Assembly (NCBI RefSeq): GCF_002005205.3
Contig: NZ_CP019701.2
Location: 2,232,001 to 2,296,000, forward strand
Direction: 5' to 3'
Length of the DNA stretch: 64,000 bases
DNA from: Rhizobium rhizogenes
GTDB lineage: Bacteria; Pseudomonadota; Alphaproteobacteria; Rhizobiales; Rhizobiaceae
The number at the start of each line of letters is the position of its first letter. Positions within the stretch are counted from its first letter, which is position 1. The notes beneath the pieces were generated by a model. It was not told the DNA's origin, made no database searches, and saw nothing but the letters and a program-made list of their open reading frames with translations. Position numbers and translations under genes: made by a program. Below, piece after piece: positions 38,699 to 47,887 of the stretch.

Positions 38699-39238
38699 TC
38701 AGGCCGGCAAGCCAGCCGGACTTGCGGCGCAATATTGGGCGTTTTCGTAAAGCAGCGGCCGCGTCGTCTCGCGGACATCGGCCGAAACCACCTGCCCGAT
38801 GAACACGGTATGCGTTCCATAGGGCATCGCCGCCACCCGGCGGCAGGCGATGGCCGCGTGGGCCGTGGGCAGATAGAGGACGCCGTTTTCGTGACGTTGC
38901 CAGTCACCGTCGCGGAAACGCTCTTCCGGCGACACCTTGCCGCTGAAAGCATCCGAGAGCGCGGCCTGATCCTGCGTCAGCACGTTGACGATGAAATCGG
39001 GCCGGCACAGCAGCAGTTCATGCAGCAGCGTGCGGTTGTTCAGGCAGACCAGAAGCGATGGCGGTTCCATGGAAACCGAGGTAACGGCGGTGACGGTCAT
39101 GCCGTGATCGCGCTGATCACCGGAAGCGCAGGCAGTGATAACCGTCACGGTGGCCGGAAAACGGCGCATCGTCGTGCGGAAAGTCTGGCCGACGCCTTCC
39201 GGCGCAAGGCTGTTCGGGGCGAACAATGCTGATGTCAT
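38699..39238 (-). CDS. graD: Resorcinol hydroxylase, flavin reductase component GraD
   Basis: 179 residues, HpaC-like NAD(P)H:flavin reductase. It supplies reduced flavin to GraA. The conserved TAVTSVSMEPPSLLVCLN segment and FIVNVLTQDQAALSDAFSGK region are visible. It is the first gene of the graDAFCBE operon. GGGAGGATCTC precedes the ATG, and a good sigma-70 promoter with an embedded palindrome lies 25-55 bp upstream. Confidence 0.92.
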   Translation of the reverse strand: MTSALFAPNSLAPEGVGQTFRTTMRRFPATVTVITACASGDQRDHGMTVTAVTSVSMEPPSLLVCLNNRTLLHELLLCRPDFIVNVLTQDQAALSDAFSGKVSPEERFRDGDWQRHENGVLYLPTAHAAIACRRVAAMPYGTHTVFIGQVVSADVRETTRPLLYENAQYCAASPAGLPA

Positions 39239-39263
39239 GAGATCCTCCCAAATCCTGCATTCC

Positions 39264-39300
39264 TATTTATTTGCATTTGCAATGTTTGTCAATGCAAATG
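39264..39300 (-). promoter_or_regulatory. graD promoter with embedded GraR-type operator
   Basis: On the minus strand TTGACA (39292-39287) and TAAATA (39269-39264) are spaced by exactly 17 bp. The palindrome TTTGCA-TT-TGCAAT (39270-39283) fills this spacer, ideal for repression by steric block. A wider inverted repeat, CATTTGCA (39274-39281) and TGCAAATG (39293-39300), overlaps it. Related palindromes occur upstream of graK. Confidence 0.65.
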
Positions 39301-39443
39301 TTTTTTGTCATTTTATCCAACGGGGAAACCTGCCACTCCCCGGCCTTCTGGAGCGAAGCTATTGAAACGAATGGATTGTGCCGGTACAGCCGATAGGCGC
39401 ACATCAGCATCTGCGCAGATGGTTCTCAAACGGGGATTTGCTC

Positions 39444-39875
39444 GTGTCTTATCAGTTCACCGACTCGGTACCCTACCTGCTCAACTGGGTGGGCGTTCGG
39501 CTTGGCGAGCGTTTCTCGCTGAGACTGGTATCCTATGACATCACCCTGCCGATGTACCGCGTGCTGGCGACACTGAGACAGCAGGAAAGCAAGACGCTGA
39601 CCGAACTTTCGGACATGGTGTCGGTGGAGATTTCCACGCTGTCCCGCCTGGTGGGGCTAATGGTCCGGCGCAACCTCGTCAGCCGCGAGCGGCCGGCTGA
39701 CAATGCCCGCATCGTGCGTATCACGCTGACCGCAAAGGGCGAGGAACTGGCCGACGAACTCATGCCCATCGCGGCAATGTTTGAAAAAACCGCCATCGAA
39801 GGCCTCGATCCCGCCGAAGTGAAACTGTTCAAAAGCATCCTGCGCCATATCGGCCGCAACATTGCCGGTCTCTGA
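39444..39875 (+). CDS. graR: MarR family regulator, GraR
   Basis: 143 residues from GTG 39444, which has CGGGGA about 8 bp upstream; another in-frame GTG at 39378 would add 22 residues and cannot be excluded. The MarR winged helix is clear: YRVLATLRQQESKTLTELSDMV, split, then EISTLSRLVGLMVRRNLVSRE and the wing PADNARIVRITLTAKGEEL. It is divergent from graD, as in the characterised gra cluster, and probably represses the operon until gamma-resorcylate is present. Confidence 0.88.
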   Translation: MSYQFTDSVPYLLNWVGVRLGERFSLRLVSYDITLPMYRVLATLRQQESKTLTELSDMVSVEISTLSRLVGLMVRRNLVSRERPADNARIVRITLTAKGEELADELMPIAAMFEKTAIEGLDPAEVKLFKSILRHIGRNIAGL

Positions 39876-39998
39876 CAGCGGCAAAGGACATCGGACGCGC
39901 GGCTATCCGCAGCTCGCCGCACAGTTTTCCGGTGCAATGTACTTGCAATGACCTGTTCCTATCCCTGCGGAAATTCACCGCAGCTGAAAGGAATTCCC

Positions 39999-40388
39999 AT
40001 GTCCGACAGGTCATCACTTGCAGTCCCGGCAGCGATCATCCTCATCGCCGCCGCATCGATTGTGCTCACAGCCTGCGCATCGACCGTCATGAAAAGCTAT
40101 ATCGGCGCGCCCATCACCAGCGTGATGCTGGACTATGGGCCGCCGGACAATGTCTACAGCCTGGGCCCCGGCCAGCAGGCCTATCAATGGCGCAAGAACA
40201 AGACGCAGGTGGTGGCCGGATCATCAAGCGGTGAAGTACGCTCGACACGGCACGGCGAACGTTACGAAGTGTCCGAAACGCCGGGTTATGTCGAGCGCAT
40301 CGATTGCTATTATACTTTCTACACCCGCAGCTCCGGTAACGACTGGTATGTGACGAGCTTCCGGCAACCCTCGCTCGAATGCGAATGA
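39999..40388 (+). CDS. Putative lipoprotein of unknown function
   Basis: 129 residues from an ATG with AAAGGA 7 bp upstream. A signal peptide ends in the lipobox VLTAC, so the mature protein is lipid-anchored. The mature part begins MKSYIGAPITSVMLDYGPP, resembling small SmpA/OmlA-type envelope lipoproteins in which a short repeat compares DYGPPD and YQWRK motifs. Two further Cys (ERIDCYYTF and SLECE) could form a disulfide. It stands alone downstream of graR. Confidence 0.75.
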   Translation: MSDRSSLAVPAAIILIAAASIVLTACASTVMKSYIGAPITSVMLDYGPPDNVYSLGPGQQAYQWRKNKTQVVAGSSSGEVRSTRHGERYEVSETPGYVERIDCYYTFYTRSSGNDWYVTSFRQPSLECE

Positions 40389-40503
40389 TCCTCTTATCGT
40401 CCCGCCGCCCGTTCAATGCCATTCCCCGCTTGCCGCCGCCCTGGTCCTGAAAGCGGCGGCATTGTTTGGATTTTCTTTTCCGGCATCTATCAGGGCGGCC
40501 GGA

Positions 40504-41130
40504 TCAGAAACGATAGTTCAGGCCGGCCTTGATGACGTGATCGCTGACATCTGTCTTCGATCTGCCGCTGGAGGTCGTCGTCGACACATTTCCCGTGTTC
40601 ACATAGTTATATTCAAACTTGGCCGACAGACCGCCGCCGAAACTCTGTTCGACGCCCGCTCCCACCAGATAACCCCGCTTCCAGTCATCCGGCCCTGTAA
40701 CGCCGTTTCCATCCTTGAACTTCGTCGTGGTCAGGCCTGCGGTGCCGTAGAGAAGGGTACGGTCGAGCGCCACACCGGCCTTCAGCTTGGCGGCGCCACG
40801 GAAACGCTCTCTCAGGCGGCCATTCGGCACGCGCGCATCGTTGCCGAGATAGGAGCCTTCGAGTTCCGCCCCGACGACACCGGAGCCGAACTGGAAATTG
40901 TAACCGGCCTGTACACCACCCGTCAGACCACGGCCACCGGCCAGAGGATTGAATCTCGGGGAGGCGACGCCGCCATGAGCGCCGATATAAGCCCCGCCCC
41001 AGGAAAAGGCCGGCGGGTTGGCATAATCGAATTGCTGGGCATTGTAGTTGGCAAGATCGGCGGAATAGGCACTGGTTGCTGCCATGACGGCGGCCGTGAT
41101 GGTAACAAGCGATTTTGCGATGAGCGACAT
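40504..41130 (-). CDS. Outer-membrane beta-barrel protein (Omp25/Omp31-like)
   Basis: 208 residues with a signal peptide ending near SAYSAD. The mature protein alternates Gly/aromatic strands (FSWGGAYIGAHGGVA, GGVQAGYNFQFGSGVVGAELEGSYLG, split) and ends in the typical C-terminal GLNYRF, with terminal Phe. This matches the eight-stranded Omp25/RopB-like family of Rhizobiales. It probably serves envelope integrity or adhesion; no specific ligand is indicated. Upstream is an AT-rich 258-bp region. Confidence 0.85.
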   Translation of the reverse strand: MSLIAKSLVTITAAVMAATSAYSADLANYNAQQFDYANPPAFSWGGAYIGAHGGVASPRFNPLAGGRGLTGGVQAGYNFQFGSGVVGAELEGSYLGNDARVPNGRLRERFRGAAKLKAGVALDRTLLYGTAGLTTTKFKDGNGVTGPDDWKRGYLVGAGVEQSFGGGLSAKFEYNYVNTGNVSTTTSSGRSKTDVSDHVIKAGLNYRF

Positions 41131-41336
41131 GAATGACTCCAGACGAAACCAGGTGCGTCACATTCTGACGCGGCAGGGTTTCCGTTCGTGTTGAAGAGCC
41201 GGAAACCGGCCCCCGTGGTCTCCTGTGCGGATGAGCGCAGCAGATACGGGCATTTTCCCCACGAGAATTACGTCTGGATTGCACGCAGATATTTTATCTA
41301 AAAATAATTGATATTTTTAATGCACTTACGCTCATT

Positions 41337-41357
41337 TTCTTAACTTAATTTTAAGAA
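41337..41357. promoter_or_regulatory. Inverted repeat upstream of the porin gene and after the kinase gene
   Basis: TTCTTAA and TTAAGAA are separated by 7 bp. It may terminate the two-component operon. Read as CTTAAC-TTAAT-TTTAAG it also matches 10 of 12 positions of the CTTAAG-N5-CTTAAG box found at 48607 and 52725. The rest of 41131-41388 holds only AT-rich sequence suited to a porin promoter. Confidence 0.35.
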
Positions 41358-41388
41358 TCTCCGCGATCCGGATTGCGCCAGAAATGAT

Positions 41389-42819
41389 TCATGGCCCAGC
41401 ACCGCTCCGTGGTGCGACGGAGCGGATCTCCAGCCGAACACAGAAGCCGGGATCGAGGTCGAGGAACAGCACCCTGCCCCGATGAAGCTCGGCCGCCTTC
41501 TGCACGAGATTGAGGCCAAGGCCGGCACCGGAGGAATTGGTGTTGATGCGATGGAACGGCTCGAATACCTGCTCGCGTTCCGCAACGGGTATGCCCGGGC
41601 CTTCATCACAGACATCTATGGTTCCGGTTGCCCCAACCCGAACGACAATTGCGCCCCTGCCGCCGCCATGATCGATGGCATTGCGGATGAGGTTGACGAC
41701 CGCCATCTCGATGATCGAGGTCTGGACCGTGAAGAGAGCCTTTCCTTCGCTCGGCTCGAAATCGAACTCATAACCGGCATCCATCGCAATCGGCGCAAGA
41801 TCGGTCGCGATGCGTTCGACGAGAACATTCAGATCCTGCTCTTCGGCAGGCAGTTCCACCGCGCCCACCGCCTGCATTTCAAGAAGCTGATGCGCGACGC
41901 GGGTGAGGCGGTCGATATCCGCCCGCAGCTGCCGGCTCAGCTCGTCATCGGGAAGAAGATCGGCCCGGACGCGCGCAATCGCAATCGGCGTCCTCAGTTC
42001 ATGGGCGGCATCGGCCAAAAAGCGGTTGCGGCGATTATAGCCCTCGTCCAGTTTCGAGAGCGCAACATTGAAGGCGTCCACCAGCGGAATGATTTCACTC
42101 GGCACCTTCGAACGATCGATCCGGGCGGAACGGTTCTCAAAATTGATCGATTGTGCCTGGGCGACCGTTTCCATGAGACCGCTCAGCGAACGGCCAACCG
42201 CACGGGGCGTCACCAGCAATGTCGCAATACCCGTCAAGAGCAGCATGGGCACAACGGCGACAAGGATGATGAAGCCCACGCCGGGCAGCACGGTCAGCCA
42301 GCGGATGGCACCATCGGCATCCTTTTCGAGATCCAGCTGCACATTGATCCACAGACTGATGCCGTCATTCGGGAAGCCTTTTTCCGTCCCGGCAATGAAC
42401 TGCAGCCGCCCGGCCGGCGTATCGCGGTTTTCCATGGTGGCCCGGACCGTTTCCCCGGCCTCCAGACGCGCTCTCTCGATGCCCCGGGGAAACACCGCTT
42501 CCAGAGCGGCCGCCGGGATATCCCCATATTGCAGCACGATTTCGTCGGCGTCCCGCACGACAAACCAGAGATCGGGATAGCGCTGCTTCAGCGCTTCCAG
42601 ATCGGGCGTCGCCGACACCTGTGCCCGACCCTGCCCATCCTTTGTCACGCTTTCCGCAATGATGCGCGCGGCCTCTTCATTGGCGCCTTCCAGCCGCGGA
42701 TCGATGATCCAGATCCAGCCGACGAGAAGAATGACGAAAAGAACGAGAAAAAATGCCTGCAAGGCGAAAAGGCGCTTCATCAGCCCCCATCGCAGGGATC
42801 GGTTGCGCTCCGGTCTCAT
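41389..42819 (-). CDS. Two-component sensor histidine kinase
   Basis: 476 residues. An N-terminal membrane helix (about residues 16-38), a periplasmic domain of about 140 residues and a second helix (about 178-205) are followed by HAMP, HisKA and HATPase domains. The phosphorylated His is in AHELRTPIAIARV, the N box is NLIRNAIDH and the G boxes are DEGPGIP and GAGLGLNLV. The start overlaps the response-regulator stop by 4 bp. The signal is unknown. Confidence 0.92.
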   Translation of the reverse strand: MRPERNRSLRWGLMKRLFALQAFFLVLFVILLVGWIWIIDPRLEGANEEAARIIAESVTKDGQGRAQVSATPDLEALKQRYPDLWFVVRDADEIVLQYGDIPAAALEAVFPRGIERARLEAGETVRATMENRDTPAGRLQFIAGTEKGFPNDGISLWINVQLDLEKDADGAIRWLTVLPGVGFIILVAVVPMLLLTGIATLLVTPRAVGRSLSGLMETVAQAQSINFENRSARIDRSKVPSEIIPLVDAFNVALSKLDEGYNRRNRFLADAAHELRTPIAIARVRADLLPDDELSRQLRADIDRLTRVAHQLLEMQAVGAVELPAEEQDLNVLVERIATDLAPIAMDAGYEFDFEPSEGKALFTVQTSIIEMAVVNLIRNAIDHGGGRGAIVVRVGATGTIDVCDEGPGIPVAEREQVFEPFHRINTNSSGAGLGLNLVQKAAELHRGRVLFLDLDPGFCVRLEIRSVAPRSGAGP

Positions 42820-43490
42820 GTCTTTGCCCGGATGAGATAACCAATGTTGCGCACGGCTCTTATCTCCACCGTCGCTTCCGCCTGCGCCAGCTTCTTGCGG
42901 ATGCGCGAGATATGCGCATCGAGCGCATTGGACTCGATCTCATCGTCGAGCGTATAAACCGCCTCGATCAGGCTCGACCGTGTCACGATGCGGTTCGGAC
43001 GCCGCATCAGCGCTTCAAGGGCCAGATATTCCCGACGCCGCAACTCGAGGACGGAACCCGCAACACTGACTTCATTGCTTTTCGGATCGATACTGAGATT
43101 TCCGAAAACCGTATATTTGTCGGAAATGGAAGGGCCGCGCCTGTGAAGGGCCCTTAGGCGGGCAAGCAATTCCTCGATTGCGAAAGGCTTGGCGAGATAA
43201 TCATCCGCCCCCGCATCCAGCCCATCGACCCGGTGATCGACGCTTCCAAGCGCCGTCAGAACCAATATCGGTACGGAATGTTTCCGGCGGCGAAGCGAGG
43301 ATACGAGGCTCAGCCCCTCGCCATCCGGCAGGCGGCGATCCAGAACCAGCACATCGTAGGAGCCATCCCGCGCAAGCGCATCGGCATCGCTGATGGTGCT
43401 GACATGATCGGCAAGCACATCACGCCGGCGCAGGGCCTCGAGCAGCGCACGCGCCATTTCGGGTTCATCCTCAAGAAGCAGGATTCGCAA
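42816..43490 (-). CDS. OmpR family response regulator
   Basis: 224 residues from TTG 43490 with a GGGGGA Shine-Dalgarno upstream; a much longer in-frame ORF to 43637 adds an unconserved tail and is rejected. The receiver has acidic pocket LLEDEPE, phospho-Asp in DVLVLDRRLPDG and Lys in LAKPF. The C-terminal winged helix includes LELRRREYLALEALM and DAHISRIRKKL. It partners the kinase encoded immediately downstream. Confidence 0.92.
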   Translation of the reverse strand: MRILLLEDEPEMARALLEALRRRDVLADHVSTISDADALARDGSYDVLVLDRRLPDGEGLSLVSSLRRRKHSVPILVLTALGSVDHRVDGLDAGADDYLAKPFAIEELLARLRALHRRGPSISDKYTVFGNLSIDPKSNEVSVAGSVLELRRREYLALEALMRRPNRIVTRSSLIEAVYTLDDEIESNALDAHISRIRKKLAQAEATVEIRAVRNIGYLIRAKT

Positions 43491-43684
43491 TGACTTTCCC
43501 CCAAAGACGAGCTCTCGCCATCTCCACCACTGTTCGGTGAAGGTTGCAGGTAGATTGCAGGCGGGCCGGCCTTCTTCTTGTAGCACCGCAACCGACGTAA
43601 TCCGACTGGCATCGCAGGCGTTTTGGTGACACCACATTACTGTCCCACGTGTCGTCCGGACATGCCGTGAACAGCGAGCGGGCG

Positions 43685-44323
43685 TCAGACCTCGGGGGCG
43701 GGCCTGTATCCGTGTCTTGCATAAAAGCGGTCAAGCTCGCGCTGCTGCGGCACCTCGCCGGTATAGATCGCGATATAGTCCGCAATCCTTCTCATCCGCA
43801 CCGCCACATCTTCCTCGACCTGCATGGAAATATAACCGATCTGCACGAGATAAGTGGTGCGGGCGCGCACATCTGCCGTATTTTCGGGGTGGCCGAAACG
43901 CATGAACATGCGCGAAAGCGCTTCCATTCTCATCTGGTCGGCTTTGCGAAGCTCGGCAAGAATATCATCAGACTGCAGCGCCCAGCTGCGAACCGCGAAT
44001 TCGAACTTGCTGTCAAAAAGCGAGGAATCCAGCCAGCAATCGAAAACATTCAGCATCGCCTCGGCCAGGGTTTCCGCATAGGCCTCCGATTGCCTGAGGA
44101 TGCTTCCCGTGTTCTTCTCGCGCCAACGGGACAACAGCGCCGCCAGCAATTCCTCCCGGTCCTTGAAGAACCAGTAGAAGCTGGTGCGCGAGAGATTGAG
44201 CTTTTTCGCCAGAGGCAGGATCTTGACGGAATCCACCCCGGATTCCAGCAGCGCCTCGTAGGCGGCCTCAAGCCAACCCTCCTGCGATCCACGCCAACCG
44301 GTTTCGTTCAATGTCGCTTCCAT
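43685..44323 (-). CDS. TetR family transcriptional regulator
   Basis: 212 residues. The N-terminal helix-turn-helix reads SVKILPLAKKLNLSRTSFYWFFKDREELL, split over residues 32-62. The C-terminal two thirds are helical and ligand-binding. It is divergent from the flavoprotein gene with a 142-bp gap that holds a perfect palindrome, so it is probably its local repressor. Confidence 0.9.
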   Translation of the reverse strand: MEATLNETGWRGSQEGWLEAAYEALLESGVDSVKILPLAKKLNLSRTSFYWFFKDREELLAALLSRWREKNTGSILRQSEAYAETLAEAMLNVFDCWLDSSLFDSKFEFAVRSWALQSDDILAELRKADQMRMEALSRMFMRFGHPENTADVRARTTYLVQIGYISMQVEEDVAVRMRRIADYIAIYTGEVPQQRELDRFYARHGYRPAPEV

Positions 44324-44387
44324 GACAATTGCGTAGCAAATCAGTCCCTGCGCGACAAGGCAAAGCGTACACTCTTGTCGAACTCAC

Positions 44388-44401
44388 AAACACCGGTGTT
44401 T
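44388..44401. promoter_or_regulatory. Candidate TetR operator
   Basis: AAACACCGGTGTTT is a perfect 14-bp palindrome 65-78 bp before the flavoprotein start and 65-78 bp before the TetR start. A second small palindrome ACATATGT (44413-44420) and a TTGACA lie nearby, suggesting overlap with a promoter. Confidence 0.5.
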
Positions 44402-44465
44402 TCTTAATTGACACATATGTACATTTTCTCTTAGCCTTGTTCCACAACCGTTTTGGAGCAGGCAC

Positions 44466-46502
44466 ATGTCGAACGATCCCCTTCTTCAGCCCTATCAGCT
44501 CAAACATCTGACGCTGCGCAACCGCATCATCGTCACCTCCCACGAACCCGCCTACCCCGAAGACGGCATGCCGAAAGGACGCTACCGCGCCTACACCGTC
44601 GAGCGGGCCAGAGGCGGCGTGGCGCTGACGATGACGGCGGGCTCTGCCGCCGTGTCGAAAGACAGCCCGCCCGTTTTCAACAATCTCTTGGCCTACAAGG
44701 ATGAAATCGTTCCGTGGATCCGGGAAATGACCGACGCCGTGCATGAGGCCGGTTCGGCGATCATGATCCAGCTGACGCATCTTGGCCGCCGCACCCGCTG
44801 GGACAAGGGCGACTGGCTGCCGGTCCTCGCGCCATCGCATCAGCGGGAAGCGGCGCACCGCGCCTTTCCGAAGAAGATCGAGGACTGGGATATCGAGCGC
44901 ATCATCAAGGATTTCGCCGACGCTGCCGAACGAATGAAGGCGGGCGGCATGGATGGCGTGGAACTGGAAGCCTATGGCCACCTCATCGACCAGTTCGTCT
45001 CACCCCTGACCAACGAGCTTGACGGCCCCTATGGCGGCTCGCTTGAAAACCGCATGCGCTTCTGTCTCGACGTCTTCAGGGCGATACGCCAACGCGTTGG
45101 CGACGATTTCATCCTCGGGGTTCGTTACACCGCCGATGAATGTCTTGAGAACGGCACCGGCAAGGCGGAAGGCATCGAAATCTCCAGACGGCTGAAGGAG
45201 AGCGGCCTGATCGACTATCTCAACGTCATCAGGGGGCATATCGACACCGATCCCGGCCTGACCGACGTCATCCCCATTCAGGGCATGGCCAGTGCGCCGC
45301 ATCTTGATTTCGCATGCGAAATCCGCGCGGCGACCAGCTTCCCCATCTTCCATGCCGCCAAGATCCAGGATGTCGCCACCGCCCGGCATGCGATTGCCGC
45401 CGGCAAGGTCGACATGGTCGGCATGACCCGCGCCCACATGACCGATCCGCATATCGTCCGCAAGATCATGGAAAAGCGGGAGGAGGACATCCGCCCCTGC
45501 GTCGGCGCCAATTATTGCCTTGATCGCATCTATCAGGGCGGCCTCGCCTTCTGCATTCACAATGCGGCAACCGGCCGCGAGGAAACCATGCCGCATGAAA
45601 TCACCCGGGCTGAGAAAAGCCTGAAGGTGGTGATTGTCGGCGCTGGCCCGGCAGGCCTTGAAGCAGCAAGGGTCTGCGCCGAGCGTGGCCATGCGGTCGT
45701 GGTCTTCGAAGCCGCCAGCGACCCCGGCGGCCAGATCCGCCTGACCGCACAGAGCGAACGCCGCCGCGAAATGATCGGCATCATCGACTGGCGCATGAAC
45801 CAGTGCGAAAAGCTCGGCGTCATCTTCCATTTCAACAGCTGGGCGGAGGCGGATACGGTTGTCTCCGAAAAACCCGACGTGGTGATCATCGCCACCGGCG
45901 GACTGCCACATACCGAGGTGCTTTCGAAGGGCAACGAGCTGGTCGTCTCCGCATGGGATATCATTTCCGGCGACGTCAAGCCGGGCACCAATGTTCTCGT
46001 CTATGATGATGCCGGCGACCACACCGGGCTTCAAGCCGCCGAATTCATCGCCAAGGCGGGCGGCAAGGTCGAGATCATGACGCCGGATCGCTCTTTCGCC
46101 CCGGAAGTCATGGCCATGAATCTCGTGCCCTATATGCGTTCGCTGCAGAAACGCGACACGACATTCACCGTCACCTACCGGCTGGAGGCGGCGGAAAGAA
46201 GCGGCAATCAGATCATCGCCCATGTCGGCAGCGATTATGGCGGCGTTTCGAAACAGCGCGTTGTCGACCAGATCGTCGTCAATCACGGCACAATCCCGCT
46301 GGACGAGCTTTATTTCGAGCTCAGGCCCGGCTCAAAGAACCTCGGCGAAATATCCTATGACGCGCTGATTGCGGGCGCGGCCCAAACCGTCGAGCGTAAT
46401 CCGACCGGCGCCTACCGGCTGTTCCGGATTGGTGATGCGGTCGCAGCGCGCAACACCCATGCGGCAATCTACGACGCACTGCGCCTCGCTAAAAACATTT
46501 GA
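44466..46502 (+). CDS. OYE-type FMN/FAD iron-sulfur oxidoreductase (DgcA/StcD-like)
   Basis: 678 residues with the trimethylamine dehydrogenase/2,4-dienoyl-CoA reductase layout: an N-terminal FMN barrel (residues 1-370), an Fe-S segment, then FAD/NAD domains (VVIVGAGPAGLEAARV near 392). Closest remembered relatives are dimethylglycine/N-methylproline demethylases (DgcA, StcD). GGAGCAGG precedes the ATG. The Fe-S segment has Cys345, Cys351 and Cys363, but Ala at 348, where trimethylamine dehydrogenase has a fourth Cys ligand. Substrate is uncertain; an N-methylated amino acid or betaine is a fair guess. Confidence 0.8.
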   Translation: MSNDPLLQPYQLKHLTLRNRIIVTSHEPAYPEDGMPKGRYRAYTVERARGGVALTMTAGSAAVSKDSPPVFNNLLAYKDEIVPWIREMTDAVHEAGSAIMIQLTHLGRRTRWDKGDWLPVLAPSHQREAAHRAFPKKIEDWDIERIIKDFADAAERMKAGGMDGVELEAYGHLIDQFVSPLTNELDGPYGGSLENRMRFCLDVFRAIRQRVGDDFILGVRYTADECLENGTGKAEGIEISRRLKESGLIDYLNVIRGHIDTDPGLTDVIPIQGMASAPHLDFACEIRAATSFPIFHAAKIQDVATARHAIAAGKVDMVGMTRAHMTDPHIVRKIMEKREEDIRPCVGANYCLDRIYQGGLAFCIHNAATGREETMPHEITRAEKSLKVVIVGAGPAGLEAARVCAERGHAVVVFEAASDPGGQIRLTAQSERRREMIGIIDWRMNQCEKLGVIFHFNSWAEADTVVSEKPDVVIIATGGLPHTEVLSKGNELVVSAWDIISGDVKPGTNVLVYDDAGDHTGLQAAEFIAKAGGKVEIMTPDRSFAPEVMAMNLVPYMRSLQKRDTTFTVTYRLEAAERSGNQIIAHVGSDYGGVSKQRVVDQIVVNHGTIPLDELYFELRPGSKNLGEISYDALIAGAAQTVERNPTGAYRLFRIGDAVAARNTHAAIYDALRLAKNI

Positions 46503-46525
46503 GAGAGAGCCGCCCGGTGGCGGCC

Positions 46526-47887
46526 TCATAACTCAAGCGATACCGCGAACCGCTGACCGAATTGCGAAAACTGCAATCGCCCGCCCAGCCGGTCGATTGC
46601 CATCTTGACGATGGCAAGCCCAAGGCCGCTTCCACCCGGTTCCGATCGCGGCGAACGGTAGAAGCGCTGCAGCACCCGTTCCTGCTCCTCCACCGCGATC
46701 CCCGCCCCTTCGTCGATGACCACCACGTTCACCTTGCCGTTTGCCAGTTCCGCCCGGCATTCCACCGTCGATCCCTTCGGCGAGTGCTGCACGGCGTTTT
46801 CCATCACGTTGCGGATCGCAAGACGAAGCAGGGACCGATCCGCCTCGATGAGGATCGTATCCGCCTCTTGCGAAAGCCGGCAGGTAATTTCAACCGCGCG
46901 TGCTCGCCTGAGCGGCTCCAGCTCCTGTATGACATCAAGGATCAGACGGGGAATGTCGACGCCGGCTTTCGTAGCCTGCGCTTCGGCGGCATCGACGGCA
47001 GCTAGGTCGATAAGCTGTTTCGCCATCCGGCTTGTCCGGTCGACGCTTTGCTCGATGCGCCGCAGCGCCTGTTGCTGCACCTCGGGATCGGTGGAGCGCA
47101 TGGCCACCTGCGCCTGCGTCTTCAGCCCGGCAAGCGGCGTCTTCAATTCATGTGCGGCATAGGTCGTGAACTCGCGTTCCCTTTCCCGCGTCGCCTGAAC
47201 ACGCGCCAGAAGGCTGTTCAGCGCATGGATCATCGGCCGAAGCTCTGATGGCGTTCCCTTGTCGGCAAAGCCGTGGAGTTCAGTCGCGTCGCGTGCTTTC
47301 ATGCCGTTTGCGAGCTTTTGCAGGGGCGCAAGCCCCCGGGAAACACACAGCCAGATAAGGCCAGCCATCAGCGGCATGATGAAAAGCGCCGGATAAAGAA
47401 GCCCCTTGATGACATCGTCAACCAGCCGGTCGCGAACCTCGACACTGTCGCCCACCAGAACCCGGACACCGAGGTCGGGTTTCACGACCGCATAGACGCG
47501 CCATTCGATGCCGTTGATGACCGTATTCTGGAAGCCCGAGGCATGATCCGAAAGGGAAGCATCCGGGGCGCTGTCCGATTTGCTGAGCAGACGGCCGCTG
47601 ATGGACCAGATCTGGCAGGCGAGCTGGCGTTCGTAGGAGGGTACCGCCGCCGCATCAGCGTTCGCGTCCTCATCATGCGTCGGTGAATGGCCGTCTATCA
47701 GGCGGATATCGACAGGGCGGTCGCCGACGAGGGATCCGACCATTCTTGCCGATTCCACCAGCCGCGCATCGAGAACATGCTCCAGCCGCGCCTTCGTGCT
47801 GGTATAGATCCACACGCAGGCCGACAGCCAGACGAGGCCCGTCATCAACAGAAGCACGGTAAACAATCTTGCCCGGATCGACATCAC
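46526..47887 (-). CDS. Two-component sensor histidine kinase (QseC-like)
   Basis: 453 residues. Membrane helices at about 8-28 and 166-188 bound a periplasmic domain containing one Cys (ERQLACQIW). The HisKA motif is AAHELKTPLAGL, the N box VMENAVQHSP and the G boxes DEGAGIA and GSGLGLAIVKM. It overlaps the response-regulator stop by 4 bp. The neighbouring dsbD and DsbA-fold genes make a redox or envelope-stress signal plausible. Confidence 0.92.
   Translation of the reverse strand: MMSIRARLFTVLLLMTGLVWLSACVWIYTSTKARLEHVLDARLVESARMVGSLVGDRPVDIRLIDGHSPTHDEDANADAAAVPSYERQLACQIWSISGRLLSKSDSAPDASLSDHASGFQNTVINGIEWRVYAVVKPDLGVRVLVGDSVEVRDRLVDDVIKGLLYPALFIMPLMAGLIWLCVSRGLAPLQKLANGMKARDATELHGFADKGTPSELRPMIHALNSLLARVQATREREREFTTYAAHELKTPLAGLKTQAQVAMRSTDPEVQQQALRRIEQSVDRTSRMAKQLIDLAAVDAAEAQATKAGVDIPRLILDVIQELEPLRRARAVEITCRLSQEADTILIEADRSLLRLAIRNVMENAVQHSPKGSTVECRAELANGKVNVVVIDEGAGIAVEEQERVLQRFYRSPRSEPGGSGLGLAIVKMAIDRLGGRLQFSQFGQRFAVSLEL

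Noticed and set aside
42816..43637. Extended N-terminus of the response regulator up to 43637
   Set aside because: The extra 49 residues are unlike any receiver domain; the TTG at 43490 with a good Shine-Dalgarno gives the standard 224-residue length.
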